DNA from: Hemerocallis citrina
Taxonomy: Eukaryota; Streptophyta; Magnoliopsida; Asparagales; Asphodelaceae
Length of the DNA stretch: 64,000 nt
Reading direction: 5' to 3'
Assembly (NCBI GenBank): GCA_017893485.1
Contig: CM030364.1
Location: 251,136,731-251,200,730 of the forward strand
Below, piece after piece: positions 33,570 to 44,973 of the stretch. Position numbers and translations under genes: made by a program. The notes beneath the pieces were generated by a model. It saw nothing but the letters and a program-made list of their open reading frames with translations. It ran no database searches and was not told the origin of the DNA. The first letter of the stretch is position 1. Each line of letters starts with the position of its first letter.

Positions 33570-34735
33570 AAGACCCACGAACAACAAAAAAAAGGGGGAG
33601 AGACAAGGGGCCGGGTTCGGACCCATTAAGGGGACCCGAACCCAAACCAAAATGCCACGTCACCCTCCTTCTTTCTCCCCCTACGTTTGGCGCAAATCCC
33701 AAGCAAAAACCAAACAAAACAAACCAGGGGAACAAAAACAAAAACGCCAAACTCGTCACCTTCAAGCACCGAACCCACCTTCTCGCGAACTCAACTCCGC
33801 CGAGCTCCGCTCCGCTTCGACGAGCTCCGAAGTGCCGAGCTCCACCAGGCCTGCCTCCAAGCTCCGCCATGGCCGACCACCTCCACTTCCGACGAGCTCA
33901 CTCCGTCGTCGAGCTCCATCGTCTTCAAGCTCCGAACCCACCTTCTTCGAACAACCAAGCTCCGACTTCGCCGCCTCCACTTCCGAGCTCCCAACCTAGC
34001 CGAACCACTTCCGACGAGCCTCCTCCTTCTTCTGACTCCGTCGTCGAGCTCGCAAACACCTCCGTCAACCTCCGACCTCGTCGACACCAAACTTGACACC
34101 GAGCTCATCTCCCGAGCTCGTCTCCACTCGCCATCAGCTTCGTCATCTCTTCGAGCTCCGCCTTCGCCATCATGGCCAAGCTCGTTGCCGAACGCCATCG
34201 AAGCTTCGGTGCCGATCTCGAAGCATCGTCGAACTTCAAAACCACATCGCCGAGCTCCCTATCCCGAGCTCAAACCCCTAGCCATGGCATCGACAAGCTC
34301 CACCTCATCACAAAGCTTCGAACCCATCGCTCCGCTGTCGAGCTCCCCTCAAATCCGAGCTCCATTCCTCCAAGCTCTATTCCGACGCCCTCGCAGCTGA
34401 GCTCCGCCATACCACCTTCACCGAACTCCCCCTACGCGAGCTCCCCTCGCACTCCAAGCTCCGACCTTGCTCCCACTTGACGAGCGCCTCCGCAGTCGAG
34501 CTTCAAACCCCACTCCTCCTCCTCGAGCTCCAGCGACGCCCTCGGAGGTGGAGACAGAGTGGGAGCTGGGGGTTGGAAGTAGGGTTGAGGTCGAAGGAGA
34601 ACGAAGAAGAAGATAGACGAAGAGAACAGAACGAAGAAGAAAGAAACAGAGAAAGAAGATAGAGCAGCAGCGAAGAAGGAGAGAAGAAGAAAGAAGCAGC
34701 GGAAAAAAAAAAAAAAAGGTCAACCGTTGACTTGA
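33570..34735 (+). other. GAGCTC-rich non-coding segment of the retrotransposon
   Basis: Many CGAGCTCC words stand at irregular spacing, giving long open frames on both strands (33687-34400 plus, 33791-34198 minus) of serine/proline/arginine low complexity. No retroviral enzyme motif. The related element has a corresponding CATAGCTCGGCGAAG segment at 61980-62520. Confidence 0.6.
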
Positions 34736-34879
34736 CACGTGTCGTCCTCGTGGACTTCGGCCACCTTTTGCCGAGCATTCATGGCACCGACCCTATTACA
34801 CCAAAAAATGGCCTCTTCTTCCTCCTCCCGATGCACGCTCGCTTGATCGTGATCAACGCACACGATCGCACCACGTGTC

Positions 34880-35190
34880 CAGGTAATATTTTATTTATTT
34901 ATTTACTTATTTATTTGTTTTAATTATTTAAAAAATCTGAAAAAATATTTAAAAATCGGAAAAAATTAAATAAAAATTCTAAAAATAATTATAAATTCAG
35001 AAAAATTATTTTAAAATTCTGAAAAATATAATTATTTAATTAGAATAATTATTTAATATTTTCGATAATTAATTATTTAATTCGGAAAATGAATAAAAAA
35101 TTCAAAAAAAATGAGGAAAAATTCAGAAAAATTTGGAAAAATCACCAAAAATCCAAAAAATTCTGAGGATATTTTTGGGTATTTTACAAG
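34880..35190 (+). other. AT-rich segment before the polypurine tract
   Basis: Many AAAAATTCNGAAAAA and TTATTTAATT words. The related retrotransposon has the same kind of stretch at 62820-63040, also just before its purine tract. Confidence 0.6.
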
Positions 35191-35311
35191 CCCAGAATAA
35201 CACTGTTACACCCCCGAGCAAGATCCAAACTCCCTTAAGAACACCGATAAAATCTTGTACGCCATTAGAACAGTAAAACTACTCCTCAAAGGCTGATCAA
35301 ACTCAGTCTTC

Positions 35312-35327
35312 GGGAGTGGGGGGCTCG
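35312..35327 (+). other. Polypurine tract
   Basis: GGGAGTGGGGGGCTCG directly precedes the 3' LTR, the expected plus-strand priming site. Confidence 0.75.
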
Positions 35328-35944
35328 TGATATGGCTAAAAATAGGATTAAATCGGGACCGTTCACATCGGACTCGAATCTTAAAGCTCAGGGGTAAAAC
35401 GGTAATTTCACCTACAAACGGGTCTGAAATGGGAACTGGGTCCTTATTCAAAGCCCAATAACCCATGAACGGATCCACCTCAACTGGGTATGGGTCCCAA
35501 CCCGAAACACACCCAGTCCAGAAAAGATAGAATTAGGGTTTCTGATTAATCCTAATCAACGACCCTGATTCACATCTATCTTTTTACCGGGAATTAGGGA
35601 ATGCATTCCTAATCTGTTTACTAGGAGAATATTCCTTATCAGATCACGGGGATTACATTCCTAAATTGATCCCTAAGATGCCTATAAATACCCCCCATCC
35701 ATCTCCATTAAGAGGTAATCAATACTTTTCCAATTTACGCTCTTTCTTAATCATTTCTGATTACTGACTTGAGCGTCGGAGGGTGCGTCGCCGGGATCAA
35801 CCCCGGTGTCTCGCACTTTTTGCAGGTGTACGGCAGGAGTCAACGGTCAAACCCCGGCGGAACAGGTTAGAGGTTTGCTATTCAGGTTTTTCACGAATCC
35901 ACAAATTCTATCTGTTTACCCCCACACCAGATTTAGCGGCAACA
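35328..35944 (+). repeat. 3' LTR
   Basis: Same length as the 5' LTR, with eight substitutions seen by eye. TATA box at 35683-35690. Followed by the GTGTT target duplication. Confidence 0.93.
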
Positions 35945-35957
35945 GTGTTTGTTTCAA

Positions 35958-36263
35958 TACTGGACATATGAATACACATGCATTTGTACACCAATGTGTA
36001 AGCGAACCGTAAACTTTGCAGTCCATTTGCAAAATGCGGATATCCGACCAAAAATATCACGTTGGAATCGCAGTAATTTGGATGAAACAAGTTGTGATCT
36101 GATACGTTACAATATATCCATGGCCCGGAGTCAGCTAGAAATGAGATCATCAGCATCTATTATATGCCAACCCTATGATGGAACCAAATATGAAAACGAG
36201 TATGATGTTCAATGTGCGATGATCTTATCCCGCCACCGCTGTATCTTCCAATATGGTAGTTAG
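35958..36263 (+). pseudogene. PMD gene, exon 2
   Basis: After the retrotransposon the frame continues YWTYEYTCICTPMC. This follows exon 1 (GPWQVLE) as PMD proteins continue after L-(Q/E)-W-YE. The expected acceptor at 35956-35957 reads AA instead of AG, which would block splicing. The exon ends QYGS-TAG at 36261-36263 just before a GT donor, where CAG would keep the frame open into exon 3. Both changes indicate decay. Phases are 0 on both sides. Confidence 0.6.
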
Positions 36264-36340
36264 GTAATAATATATACAGTTATTCAATTAATACTTACTT
36301 AACTTATTTTTTGTTAGCGCTAATTATAGTTTAAATGCAG

Positions 36341-36787
36341 GGTGTCTGGTACCTCGGTGACCGATGTTACCGGCAAGTAAATGGGATTATTGCTATCCCA
36401 TCAAATCCTCCTAAGACCATGTCTAGAATGAAAGCACATGAGTTCTGTGCACCGATTGATGCTTCTAAACTGGTCTCTCTTGTTCCACAAAGGGTATATG
36501 ATCAGTATTGGGCGAAGGTTTCAATTGGTCCTATTATGCCTAATCTGTCGCATGGTGCTAACGTTGATTTCATAGGAGCAGCTGGTTGCAGCGATCCATC
36601 AACCCATTTGCCCTATCCAACACCTCCTTATTATATGCCCACACAATATATAGCACCACCGGTGCTTGAGAGACCAACCTTTTTTGGTCAGCCCTTAGTT
36701 GAAGCACCCATATTCATGGGCGGTACAATAACAAAAAATCTTAGTCAGGATACTTTTGAGTTTCAACTACGCCGCGATCAATCATAC
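36341..36787 (+). pseudogene. PMD gene, exon 3, and trace of a last exon
   Basis: An AG acceptor (36339-36340) opens GVWYLGDRCYRQVNG, then IPSNPPKTM, as in the C-terminal part of the plant mobile domain (W-LG-R-WRQ..P-PP--M). A proline/tyrosine-rich tail follows (STHLPYPTPPYYMP). The exon ends at a GT donor (36788). A further exon may begin at 36870 after TTTGTAG and run to about 37080, but its frame is broken early. No known motif lies in the tail. Confidence 0.6.
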
Positions 36788-37454
36788 GTAAGAATATGAG
36801 TCAATTTGTAAAATCTGCAGCTGGTTTATGTTGATTTTGTTTATTTATATATTTCTACTTTATTTGTAGGAGGAGCTGTACAGACAATGCTAGGAACTAT
36901 CAAGAAATAATTGTCTACCGCGAAAATTTATTATTGAAAAAATGGTGCTACGAGAATCAGTTCCGTCGATAGCAACATCAGGAAGGCGATCGATATCGAG
37001 GCATCGCCCTTCCACATCGCGGCAGACAGATGGTTCGGAGGATTCCACCCGAACCCCTTCATTTGTGCCAAATACCCAATATGATTAGGAATATTATTAG
37101 TTTGTGTTAAATTTGCCTTCAATTTTGTTGTATAGGTCTTTTGGAAACTACATGTTATCTTAAAATTAATTTGGTAATTCAAGGACTAATTAATCTTAAG
37201 AATTATAGAAAAATGGTCAATGCACGCCAACCTAGACTATAGATTCCATGCCTCTTTTTCAAATAATAACCCTTTCACGTGAAGAGTCTTCCAAACTTCA
37301 AGATATATTGGTACATTTTCACGTGAAGAGTACTTAAAATTCATGTGAAGAGTATTCCACTTTCTTCTCTATTTAACAAGCTCCAACCTCTGAACTACGG
37401 TAACCATCACTCCCTACAACTCTACTCCTTCAACATATTCTTATTATCAAAAAA

Positions 37455-40400
37455 ATGTCTCAATTCTCTTCTTCTTCAACGTCCACTGACTCCTCCGATG
37501 AATGGGATGAAGAAGACGATGTGGCAATCATGTTCAACAGGCGCATGTAGCAAAGAGCTTTGGGTAATCTCGCTTCACAACGAGATTTGCATCGCCGTTA
37601 TATTCGCCGTGAGAGAGTTGAAGGCCATAACCGGTTGGTGCGTGATTATTTTTGCAACAACTCTATTTATCCCGATTCTATTTTCCGTCGGCGATTTCGA
37701 ATGCATCGGCCTCTTTTCATGAGGATACTTGAAGCAAGCGTTGGTTATGATCAATATTTTCAACAACGAGTAGATGCTGCAAATGCGGCTGGCTTGTCAC
37801 CAGTACAGAAATTAACAGCTGCAATGCGTTATTTAGCGTATGGATCTTCTACTGATGCAGTCGACGAATATGTCATAATTTGGGAAACTACAGTACTCAA
37901 CAAGGTACGTAGATTTTGTTTAGCAATTGTTAATATTTTTGGTCCGCAATATACAAGAAAACCCAACGCAGATGATGTAAATAGACTTCTCGAAGAGAAT
38001 AAAACTCGTGGATTCCCGAGTATGTTGGGTAGTATAGATTGCATGCACTGGGTTTGGAAAAATTACCCTGCAGCTTGGCATGGTCAGTATACAGGTCATG
38101 TCCGTGAACCAACAATTATACTTGAAGCAGTTGCGTCCTATGATCTCTGGTTTTGGCATTCATTTTTTGGCATGCCGGGAAGCAATAATGATTTGAACGT
38201 ACTTAATCGATCAACATTATTAAATGATATTCTTAATGGTTGTGCACCTCCTGCTAATTATTTTATAAACAATCATCAATATTCCATGGGGCACTATTTG
38301 GCAGATGGAATCTACCCCCCATTGGCTACTATAGTCAAAACCTACACTGCACCTGAGACACAAAAAAAGAAAAAATTTGCTCAAATGCAAGAAGGTGCAC
38401 GTAAAGACGTTGAACGAGCATTCAGAGTTTTACAGGCTAGGTTTGCGATCGTAAAAGTGTAATGCCCCGAATCCCAAATACACTGAATTCGAGATGTTCT
38501 ACAGGATCTTTTCACTTTCTTTAGTACAATTTTACAGGGAAATTAAACTTTTCACTTTACATCAGAGTTACATCAAATATTACATTTACATTTGCACAGC
38601 GGAAGTAAAAATATACAATATTTGAATAAATACATAACAACATGGTAAAATCTTTATGCATCCATTCCTCTTTAACATGTCATTTATCCTGCATACAAAA
38701 CTGTGGGTACGTCAGTTTATTCAACCGACGATAATTATATATGGCCATCCTCTCTATGCCAGAAACAGTATAACAATTCTCATTTCTTAACAGATCACAA
38801 ACTTGTTCATATAACACAACAAAGTAAAAGGAAATGATGTCGTGTCATGATTGTGCACTTAATCCTTAATGCAATTATTTAATTTACATGACACTAATGC
38901 GCACTTGTTCGGATTCTATGCATCCCATACTACATAGGTCCGAGGGCAAACCTCTTAATCGTTCTTCATTTTTGTAGGGTTCAATCCCTCGCCATGATTT
39001 AATCTACTACTGTAATTACGGTGAGTATCCTAGATGATCTATGAGTACAAGCACGTGCACTGGACCCTGGAGGGGAACCCCACGCCATGTCTTGACTCAT
39101 CAAGCATGCATTCTGTGGTAATTCAGCCTCCTCCCTGAACACGATTCTCTTGCAGTCACCAAACATCCCACAAGCGTGGCTAAAGTCCGATCATTATTGA
39201 GTTGTGCCCACGCCATGTCTTGACTCATCAAGCATGCATTCTGTGGCTCACATACCCGCACCGTAAACTCTAGTTCTCATACTTATGTTTTCTCCCACTT
39301 TCATCACATCTCCACTATGTATTAATTATTAGAATCATGAATAAAATCAAAGCTCTAGAGTTAGCCTCTCCACTAAACCGGACTTATTCATTTCATTCTC
39401 ACATGACCAACCTTGGTCTTTCTTTTCAAATTCATTTCATTTCATTTCCATTGCCGGGGGAGACTTAGCTACTCTTTTGTTCAATTTCCAATTTGAGCAT
39501 TTCTAACTCATGAATTTATTTTTCATTGCCTCAGCATATAATGTTCTTAATTTTCATATTCATGTAATTCTTCATTCAAAGTATGACTCATTTCATGTAA
39601 ATTTCTCAATTCAAAATATGATTCATTTCATGTACATTCATGCAGCAGTAAATAGAGTTTAGCAACAACAATCATAAAGTTCACAACACTTAGCAGTAAG
39701 CAAAATAAAATCTCTGACATATCAAAATCTACTCTGTACAGTCGACTTGAAAAAGACCAGTCGACTTGTACAGTCAATATAAGTTCTTCATAACCACTCG
39801 GGAGAGTCGACTACTGCACATGGCCAGTCGGCTGTCCCGCAACTTCCTATGTTCAAATGTCATTCACATGATAGTCGACTGTCAACAAATCAGTCGTCTG
39901 TCCCGTTCTTAACAGTACATATCCATGTTCAGCTCAGTCGACTTGCTACTCACATTAGTCGACTGGACAGGTTCACATTTCAAATTAGGGGATCATCTTC
40001 CCAACAGTTCTTACATTCACATGCATCATGGTGTCAAATTACAATATACATATTTATATTCATGCTGCATAAACATGTAATTTCTTACTGTTCAGTAACA
40101 TCGCAATATGGAATTTCAAGTCACTAATATTTTTCAAGGAAGTGTTTAAACATGCATTTACACTTGTTCATAACTTTCTTGCAGAGATGAAATATTAATT
40201 TTATGTATTATACTAGGACAGTCACAATGGAAATATCTTATTTCATGGAAGTACAGCGACATTCATAGTTTAATCAATGCATCGGTCGACTGTTCTTATC
40301 CTCAGTCGACTGCACTAGTCATTCTCAGTCTTATTAACCATTATTAGTTCTTTTCATCCGTTCACATTTTCTCCATCATATGTAACATGGGGGAATATGA

Positions 40401-41658
40401 ATTTAGCAATCGTACTATTATTTCTGTTTCGCATACATGTACATTATCAAATCATGAAGATATTCGCCTCGTACCAGTCGACTTGTACATGCGACAGTCG
40501 ACTGTACCGACCCATTTGTTCTTATTTACAGTGTCGTTATTACACTATTAGTCTTTCACAATTATCATCATAAACATACTCAAGCAATTCTAGTACGTTT
40601 GAATTTACTTCTCATAAGCAGAGCAACAAACATCATAATCATGGCATATTTTCTACACTAGAAGTCCTGAGAAACACCCACCTTATTGACGAAATAATTG
40701 AACTCCAGAGAAATTCCTTAATGCAATGCAGCACTCCTTGCTCCTTGCTTCTTGCTCCTTGCCGAAAATCTCCAGAAGATGATGCCCGGACTCCACAAAA
40801 AGCACACACAACTCTCTCTCAATAATAGTTCTCTTACAAAATAACCTTTAGTGTAAAAGAACCAAGGAATGAGATGGGGTATTTATACACCAAATGGAGT
40901 GAGATGGAGGGCTAGGATTCAGTATATGGTTATTGGATCAAGGGCTAGGATGCACTAGGGAGTTGTGATAACCACCCACACCCTAAATAACCACCCACAA
41001 CTCACACCCACTTCTCTACCCAATCCGGCCAAACAAAAGGGTGTGTTCTACACGTGTATGCAACATGCACGTGTATGCACAAATCACCCTACAAGAACTT
41101 GTACACAATGACAAGTCTAAAAATAAAAAAAAAGCTACACACTACAAGTTGTAGAGAATAAAAGATTAGTTCCATGGGCTTAAATTAATTGGGCCAAGAT
41201 AAATATTTAAAAGAAAAATAAGTAAACTAACATTTGGGCTTTAGAAAAAAATGCTTTATAGAAAATAATATTCTTATTCATCATGTTGAAAATAATAGCC
41301 AAAATATTACACGTGCACACTACGTGCAAAAATAAATAATTTTTCATATATTTGAAAAATCAGGGTATTACAAAAAGGGCCAGCTCGAATGTGGGATACA
41401 GATAGTCTCTCCTATATAATGAAGACTTCTATTATTTTACATAATATGATTGTGGAGGATGAAAGAGACGAAGGTATACATAATTATGACTACGAACAAA
41501 ATTCATCAACTACATTCGTAACACCTAATACAACTTCTCCAACAGAACAGACAGCTCGTTTGGCACGGAGCGTTGTTTTACATGATCGACAGCGACATCA
41601 TACGCTTCGACAAGATTTGGTTGACCATATTTGGAACGAATTTGGGGAAGCCGATTGA
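37455..41658 (+). pseudogene. PIF/Harbinger transposase (DDE), split by a solo LTR
   Basis: From ATG 37455 the protein reads MSQFSSSSTSTDSSDEWDEE, then RRFRMHRPLFMRI. The catalytic core is SIDCMHW (first D), then VASYDLWFWH, PGSNNDLNVL (second D) and KDVERAFRVLQ (third acid, E). This is the plant DDE_Tnp_4 group of PIF/Harbinger. The C terminus resumes at 41378 with MWDTDSLSYI, SIILHNMIVEDE. TAG at 37548 (codon 32) and the 2.9-kb solo LTR at 38458-41372 break it. Without the LTR and one AAAAG the frame is continuous to TGA at 41656. The enzyme would cut the element out and insert it at 3-bp targets. Confidence 0.9.
38458..41372. mobile_element. Solo LTR (Ty3/Gypsy type) inserted in the transposase
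   Basis: A 2915-bp segment begins TGTAATGCCCCGAATCCC and ends GGGTATTACA, with TG..CA ends and 10-bp near-inverted termini. AAAAG flanks it on both sides (38453-38457, 41373-41377). There is no primer-binding site or coding region, so it is a solo LTR left by LTR-LTR recombination. Inside are many AGTCGACT words (39730-40510) and a direct repeat of GCCATGTCTTGACTCATCAA (39083 and 39210). The second solo LTR at 53511 belongs to the same family. The orientation cannot be fixed without an internal region. Confidence 0.9.
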
Positions 41659-42123
41659 TAAAATGTAATACTTTCTGAATTGTTTATTTAGATTTGTAAT
41701 TTTCCTTATTATGAATGGTCTCTTTTTATTTTTTCTCTAATATGGTAGTAACTTGAATGTCCATTAAAATTTATTATTTCGTACTTTGCATGATGGAAAG
41801 GTTATATTTCATACTGTTTTGAATTGCATGCTGGTAAAATTGTTATGATTGATGTGTACACATGAAACTACCTATTTAATACATTAAAATTAAAACTTAA
41901 TACGTCGATAGTAAATTATGAAGCAGGTTTTAATGTAAAATTGACGATACAATTTGTTTACTTCTTCAAACTCTTACAGAAATAAATAGCCTTACATTTT
42001 AATCCCTAATGAAACCTCTTTTTTCCATAATTTGACGTTGTCTACAAATAAAATAATAACGTTGCTCATCAGGATATTTTGTCAGATCCAACCCCATAAT
42101 TCGATCTTCCTCGGCTTGCTCTT

Positions 42124-42919
42124 TCATATCCTGGTCTTTTTTTTCAAAGCAAGTTTCAATTGCGTCGCTTCTAATCTACGTCCTTGTGTCTCAATATAGT
42201 AGGAGTTAAATCTTCTCGTCTCTTCAAGCATAGCCTCGTCAGTACCATCGGCTTTATTTTTCGCTTTCCTTTTTTCTGCTTTGCGCCCGGGTGGTTGGGA
42301 CAGTGGTGTAAAGGATTCACCTCCCGCCGCTACGTCGGAGTTGGGAGAGTCAACATTTAGAGGCGTATGTTGACTGCTACTAACATCAGGTGACTGTGTT
42401 CCAATGCCATACTCGAAGACAGTAGTCGTACGTAGAGAAAATTTGGGTAAATCTTTTAGTAATTGATAACATTCTTCAAATCGGAAAACTTTTCCAGTAG
42501 ATTGCATGTATTCCGTTCTTGCTTCCCGTATCTAGAAAAAAAAAAAAAAAAACAACACTCATTAAAAACTCTAACAATGCATTCAAAAAACAATAATTGT
42601 AAGATTCAAATAAATATACCTTGTCAGCCTCCGTAGTTCCGCTTACTGCTCTGTTTGTAACACTCGCCAATTTAGCAACAAATAGAGACACATCTTTGGA
42701 AATAATGTGAAATCTACTACTAAGCGATGCCGACGTTCGATCCGTCGGACTGCCTAAAATTGCTTTGAAGGTGTTGAATATACGATCCCAAAATTGGCTA
42801 CCCGATTGGTCCACACCAACTGTTAGATCTTGACTAGTTGCTATTCAACTCTGTGAAAGAATAACATATTCACTTGTTGTATAGGCTCTCCTTCTTGATC
42901 CCCTGGTTGGAGCTGCCAT
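42124..42919 (-). pseudogene. Harbinger Myb/SANT-like DNA-binding partner protein
   Basis: From ATG 42917-42919 the minus strand reads MAAPTRGSRRRAYTTSEYVI, then one TGA where W is expected (SQS-stop-IATSQD). After it come VGVDQSGSQFWDRIF and SLSSRFHIISKDV. An intron at 42532-42619 (GT donor after TEADK, TCTAG acceptor) leads to exon 2 with FRFEECYQLLKDLPKF and PGRKAEKRKAK, ending at TGA 42124. The order Myb/trihelix-like domain then NAM-associated C terminus is that of the second protein of plant PIF/Harbinger elements, which helps the transposase bind and enter the nucleus. It lies tail-to-tail with the transposase. A TATAAATA (43035-43042) stands about 120 bp upstream. Confidence 0.8.
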
Positions 42920-44082
42920 TGTTGCAAGAAAATTTTTCTCAGGATTAGCTCTCGGTGGAGTAGGAAGACTAGTTTGCTTGTTTATGATTTTTCCTGTGAA
43001 TTTTTTACACCCTTTTTGTATCAGGAATGTGTCTTATTTATACTGATTTTTGGATGGACGTTGTCAAATTAATAGCCATTGGGATTTGAAAAAAGAGTCG
43101 TTGAAGAGAGCGGTGGAGAAACGTTGAAGGGGAATTTAGGGGGAAAAAAAACAGAAAACAAAATTAAATCTCCATGGACGGAAAAACATATCCCGGACGG
43201 GGTATGTTTCCCCGTCTGAGGAGATATTTTAAAAAAAAAAAAAAAAATTTAAAACCGGAGAGACGGGGTATCATATCCCGGACGGGGTATGTTTCCCCGT
43301 CTGAGGATATATTAAAAAAAAAAAATTAAAAGGGGAGAGACGGGGTATCATATCCCGGACGGGGTATGTTTTCCCGGCCAACCATTTTTTTTTAAAAAAA
43401 AAAAATTATTTAGACGGTATATCTTTTTCCATCTCACTAGATTAAAAAATCATAAAATCGGAGCGACGGGATATGATATCCCGTCCTTTATAATTTGAGA
43501 ATTGGTATTTCATTTCTCATATATGAGAAACCAGAATAGAGTGTTTGTCATAAAAAGACAAAATGAAAAACCATTGCAGCGATGCGTTTCTTATAAAATA
43601 GCAATTTGCCATTTATAAAAAACCATTGTGGATGCTGGTGGCTTGTTGGTACATGTAGTTAGGGTGATTATAGATTGATATAGGATCCTGCTTAGACAAC
43701 ATTTTAACAATATGCATGATAAACAAAAGATATGTCCATCTTAAGATTTATCATATTCGGCTTATGAATGATTTTTTAAAAAACTTACACATTTGTTACC
43801 ATAAAGCAAACGTTATTTAATTACATGATGTTTATATTATCAAGTCAAATACAAGATATGAATTACTTAAAACAAATTTCTTGCTGCTATGTTTGTTCTT
43901 GATGGACAACCAAATAAAATATAGAAGAAAGTAGGAAATTCTGAAATTCGTGCAAACATAACGGTGAAGTTGGAAAGCTAACCTTGTCAAGTTTCAATAT
44001 GCAGCACTCGTCAACATTTTACATTAGAAGATAATATATTATTTGTTTCGTTGTCTTGGCCTCTAAGCAAAGAGTTAAATAA

Positions 44083-44167
44083 AACTAACGCTACACCCAC
44101 TATCTTATCCACTATTTTTTCCTCACCACCTTAGTTGGCACACTACTATAGTGGTATAGCATTACTC
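44083..44167. mobile_element. Mutator-type MITE, internally deleted
   Basis: Counterpart of 20163-20345, shortened to 85 bp. GTTAAATAA and ATTAAATAA flank it (8 of 9 match). Confidence 0.6.
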
Positions 44168-44186
44168 ATTAAATAAAGGGAGTAGA

Positions 44187-44535
44187 TGGGGCCGGTCCCC
44201 CAATGGAGGCAGGGGAGGCGGCTGCCTCCAGCCCCCAAAATTTCATAATTTTAGTGGTCCCCAAAAAAATTTTCTTGTTTCTATATATACGTATTTTGCA
44301 CGTAATGTTTTTTAGGGGGCTCCAAATTTTATTTTTTTGGACTTTTATTTTTTAAATTAGTACTTGGGCCGCTTGTTTTAATTGGGCTTGGATTTGTACA
44401 GAGATTTTTTCCTCAAATCCCTAAATCTTCATCTATTTCTTAATTTATATCCGTTTTTAAGACTTGTAGAAAAAATTTTCCAAAAAAAATTTTAACAACT
44501 TTTTTAAAAATACATTTGTATGAGGACCGGCCCTA
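44187..44535. mobile_element. hAT-like short element with GGGGCCGGTCC ends
   Basis: Ends TGGGGCCGGTCC and, inverted, TAGGGCCGGTCC. GGAGTAGA and GGAGTAAG flank it (6 of 8). Counterpart of 20365-20791. Confidence 0.6.
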
Positions 44536-44973
44536 GGAGTAAGATAAGCATTTTTTTATCACATTTTATAAATGTACCGAGTTTTATTTTGTGAGTCCTC
44601 TTTAAAATAGAGGAAATCAGTGGGTAATTTATTTGTATTTTAACATAACATCGAAAAATTGGCAAAAACTCACTTAAATTAGTGAGGTCCACCTTTAAAT
44701 AAACAAATATTAAATCAAGCAACTTTGTATGAGGGAAAAATAATTATGTCTCGTTTCTCCCGTCCACATGGACATGTGTTTGATTTCCAAAAGGTTCTGA
44801 ATTTTATTTTATTTGGGCAAAAGAAAAAGATTCTGACGTTCTTCGTCCATCTTTTTTTCTTCTTCTTTTGTCTTATTATTTTTGTAACTCAATTTTGTCT
44901 TCCCAAGTAGCCTATAAACATAGAATGACAAAAAATACTTTGATATGATAGTTGAAATGCATATTTATAGAAA

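Larger units (their letters stand above)
27302..35944 (+). mobile_element. Non-autonomous Ty3/Gypsy (Tat-like) retrotransposon with gag only
   Basis: Two 617-bp LTRs (27302-27918, 35328-35944) start TGATATGG and end GCAACA. GTGTT flanks the element on both sides (27297-27301, 35945-35949). A primer-binding site follows the 5' LTR and a purine tract precedes the 3' LTR. The only protein is a Tat-type gag. No protease, reverse transcriptase, RNase H or integrase motif is seen in the 5.6 kb between gag and the 3' LTR, which consists of tandem arrays, a GAGCTC-rich part and an AT-rich part. The LTRs differ at eight positions by eye (about 1.3%), so the insertion is rather young. It needs a helper for mobility. 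Confidence 0.93.
25866..43650. mobile_element. PIF/Harbinger element carrying transposase, Myb-like and PMD genes
   Basis: Matching subterminal palindromes bound the region: perfect arms GGGACGGGGAA at 25959-25983 and GATGGGATATC..CCCGTC at 26030-26050 on the left; GACGGGATAT..ATATCCCGTC at 43465-43485 and several GACGGGG..CCCCGTC words from 43180 on the right. The right end reads AGCATCCACAATGG inverted, as in the MITEs. The left end is degraded (CAGTGGTCGTTTGTTAAA near 25897). Inside are a PMD gene, a DDE transposase and a Myb/SANT-like gene. Removing the retrotransposon at 27302 and the solo LTR at 38458 leaves about 6.2 kb. The exact left border is uncertain, and the right border within a few bases. 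Confidence 0.6.

Noticed and set aside
33687..34400. 237-codon frame on plus and a 135-codon frame on minus
   Set aside because: Both strands are open because of CGAGCTC repeats. Composition is low complexity and there is no homologous domain.
27302..35944. Hidden reverse transcriptase or integrase between gag and 3' LTR
   Set aside because: No YVDD-like, RNase H or HHCC/DDE motif in any frame. The space is filled by arrays and low-complexity DNA.
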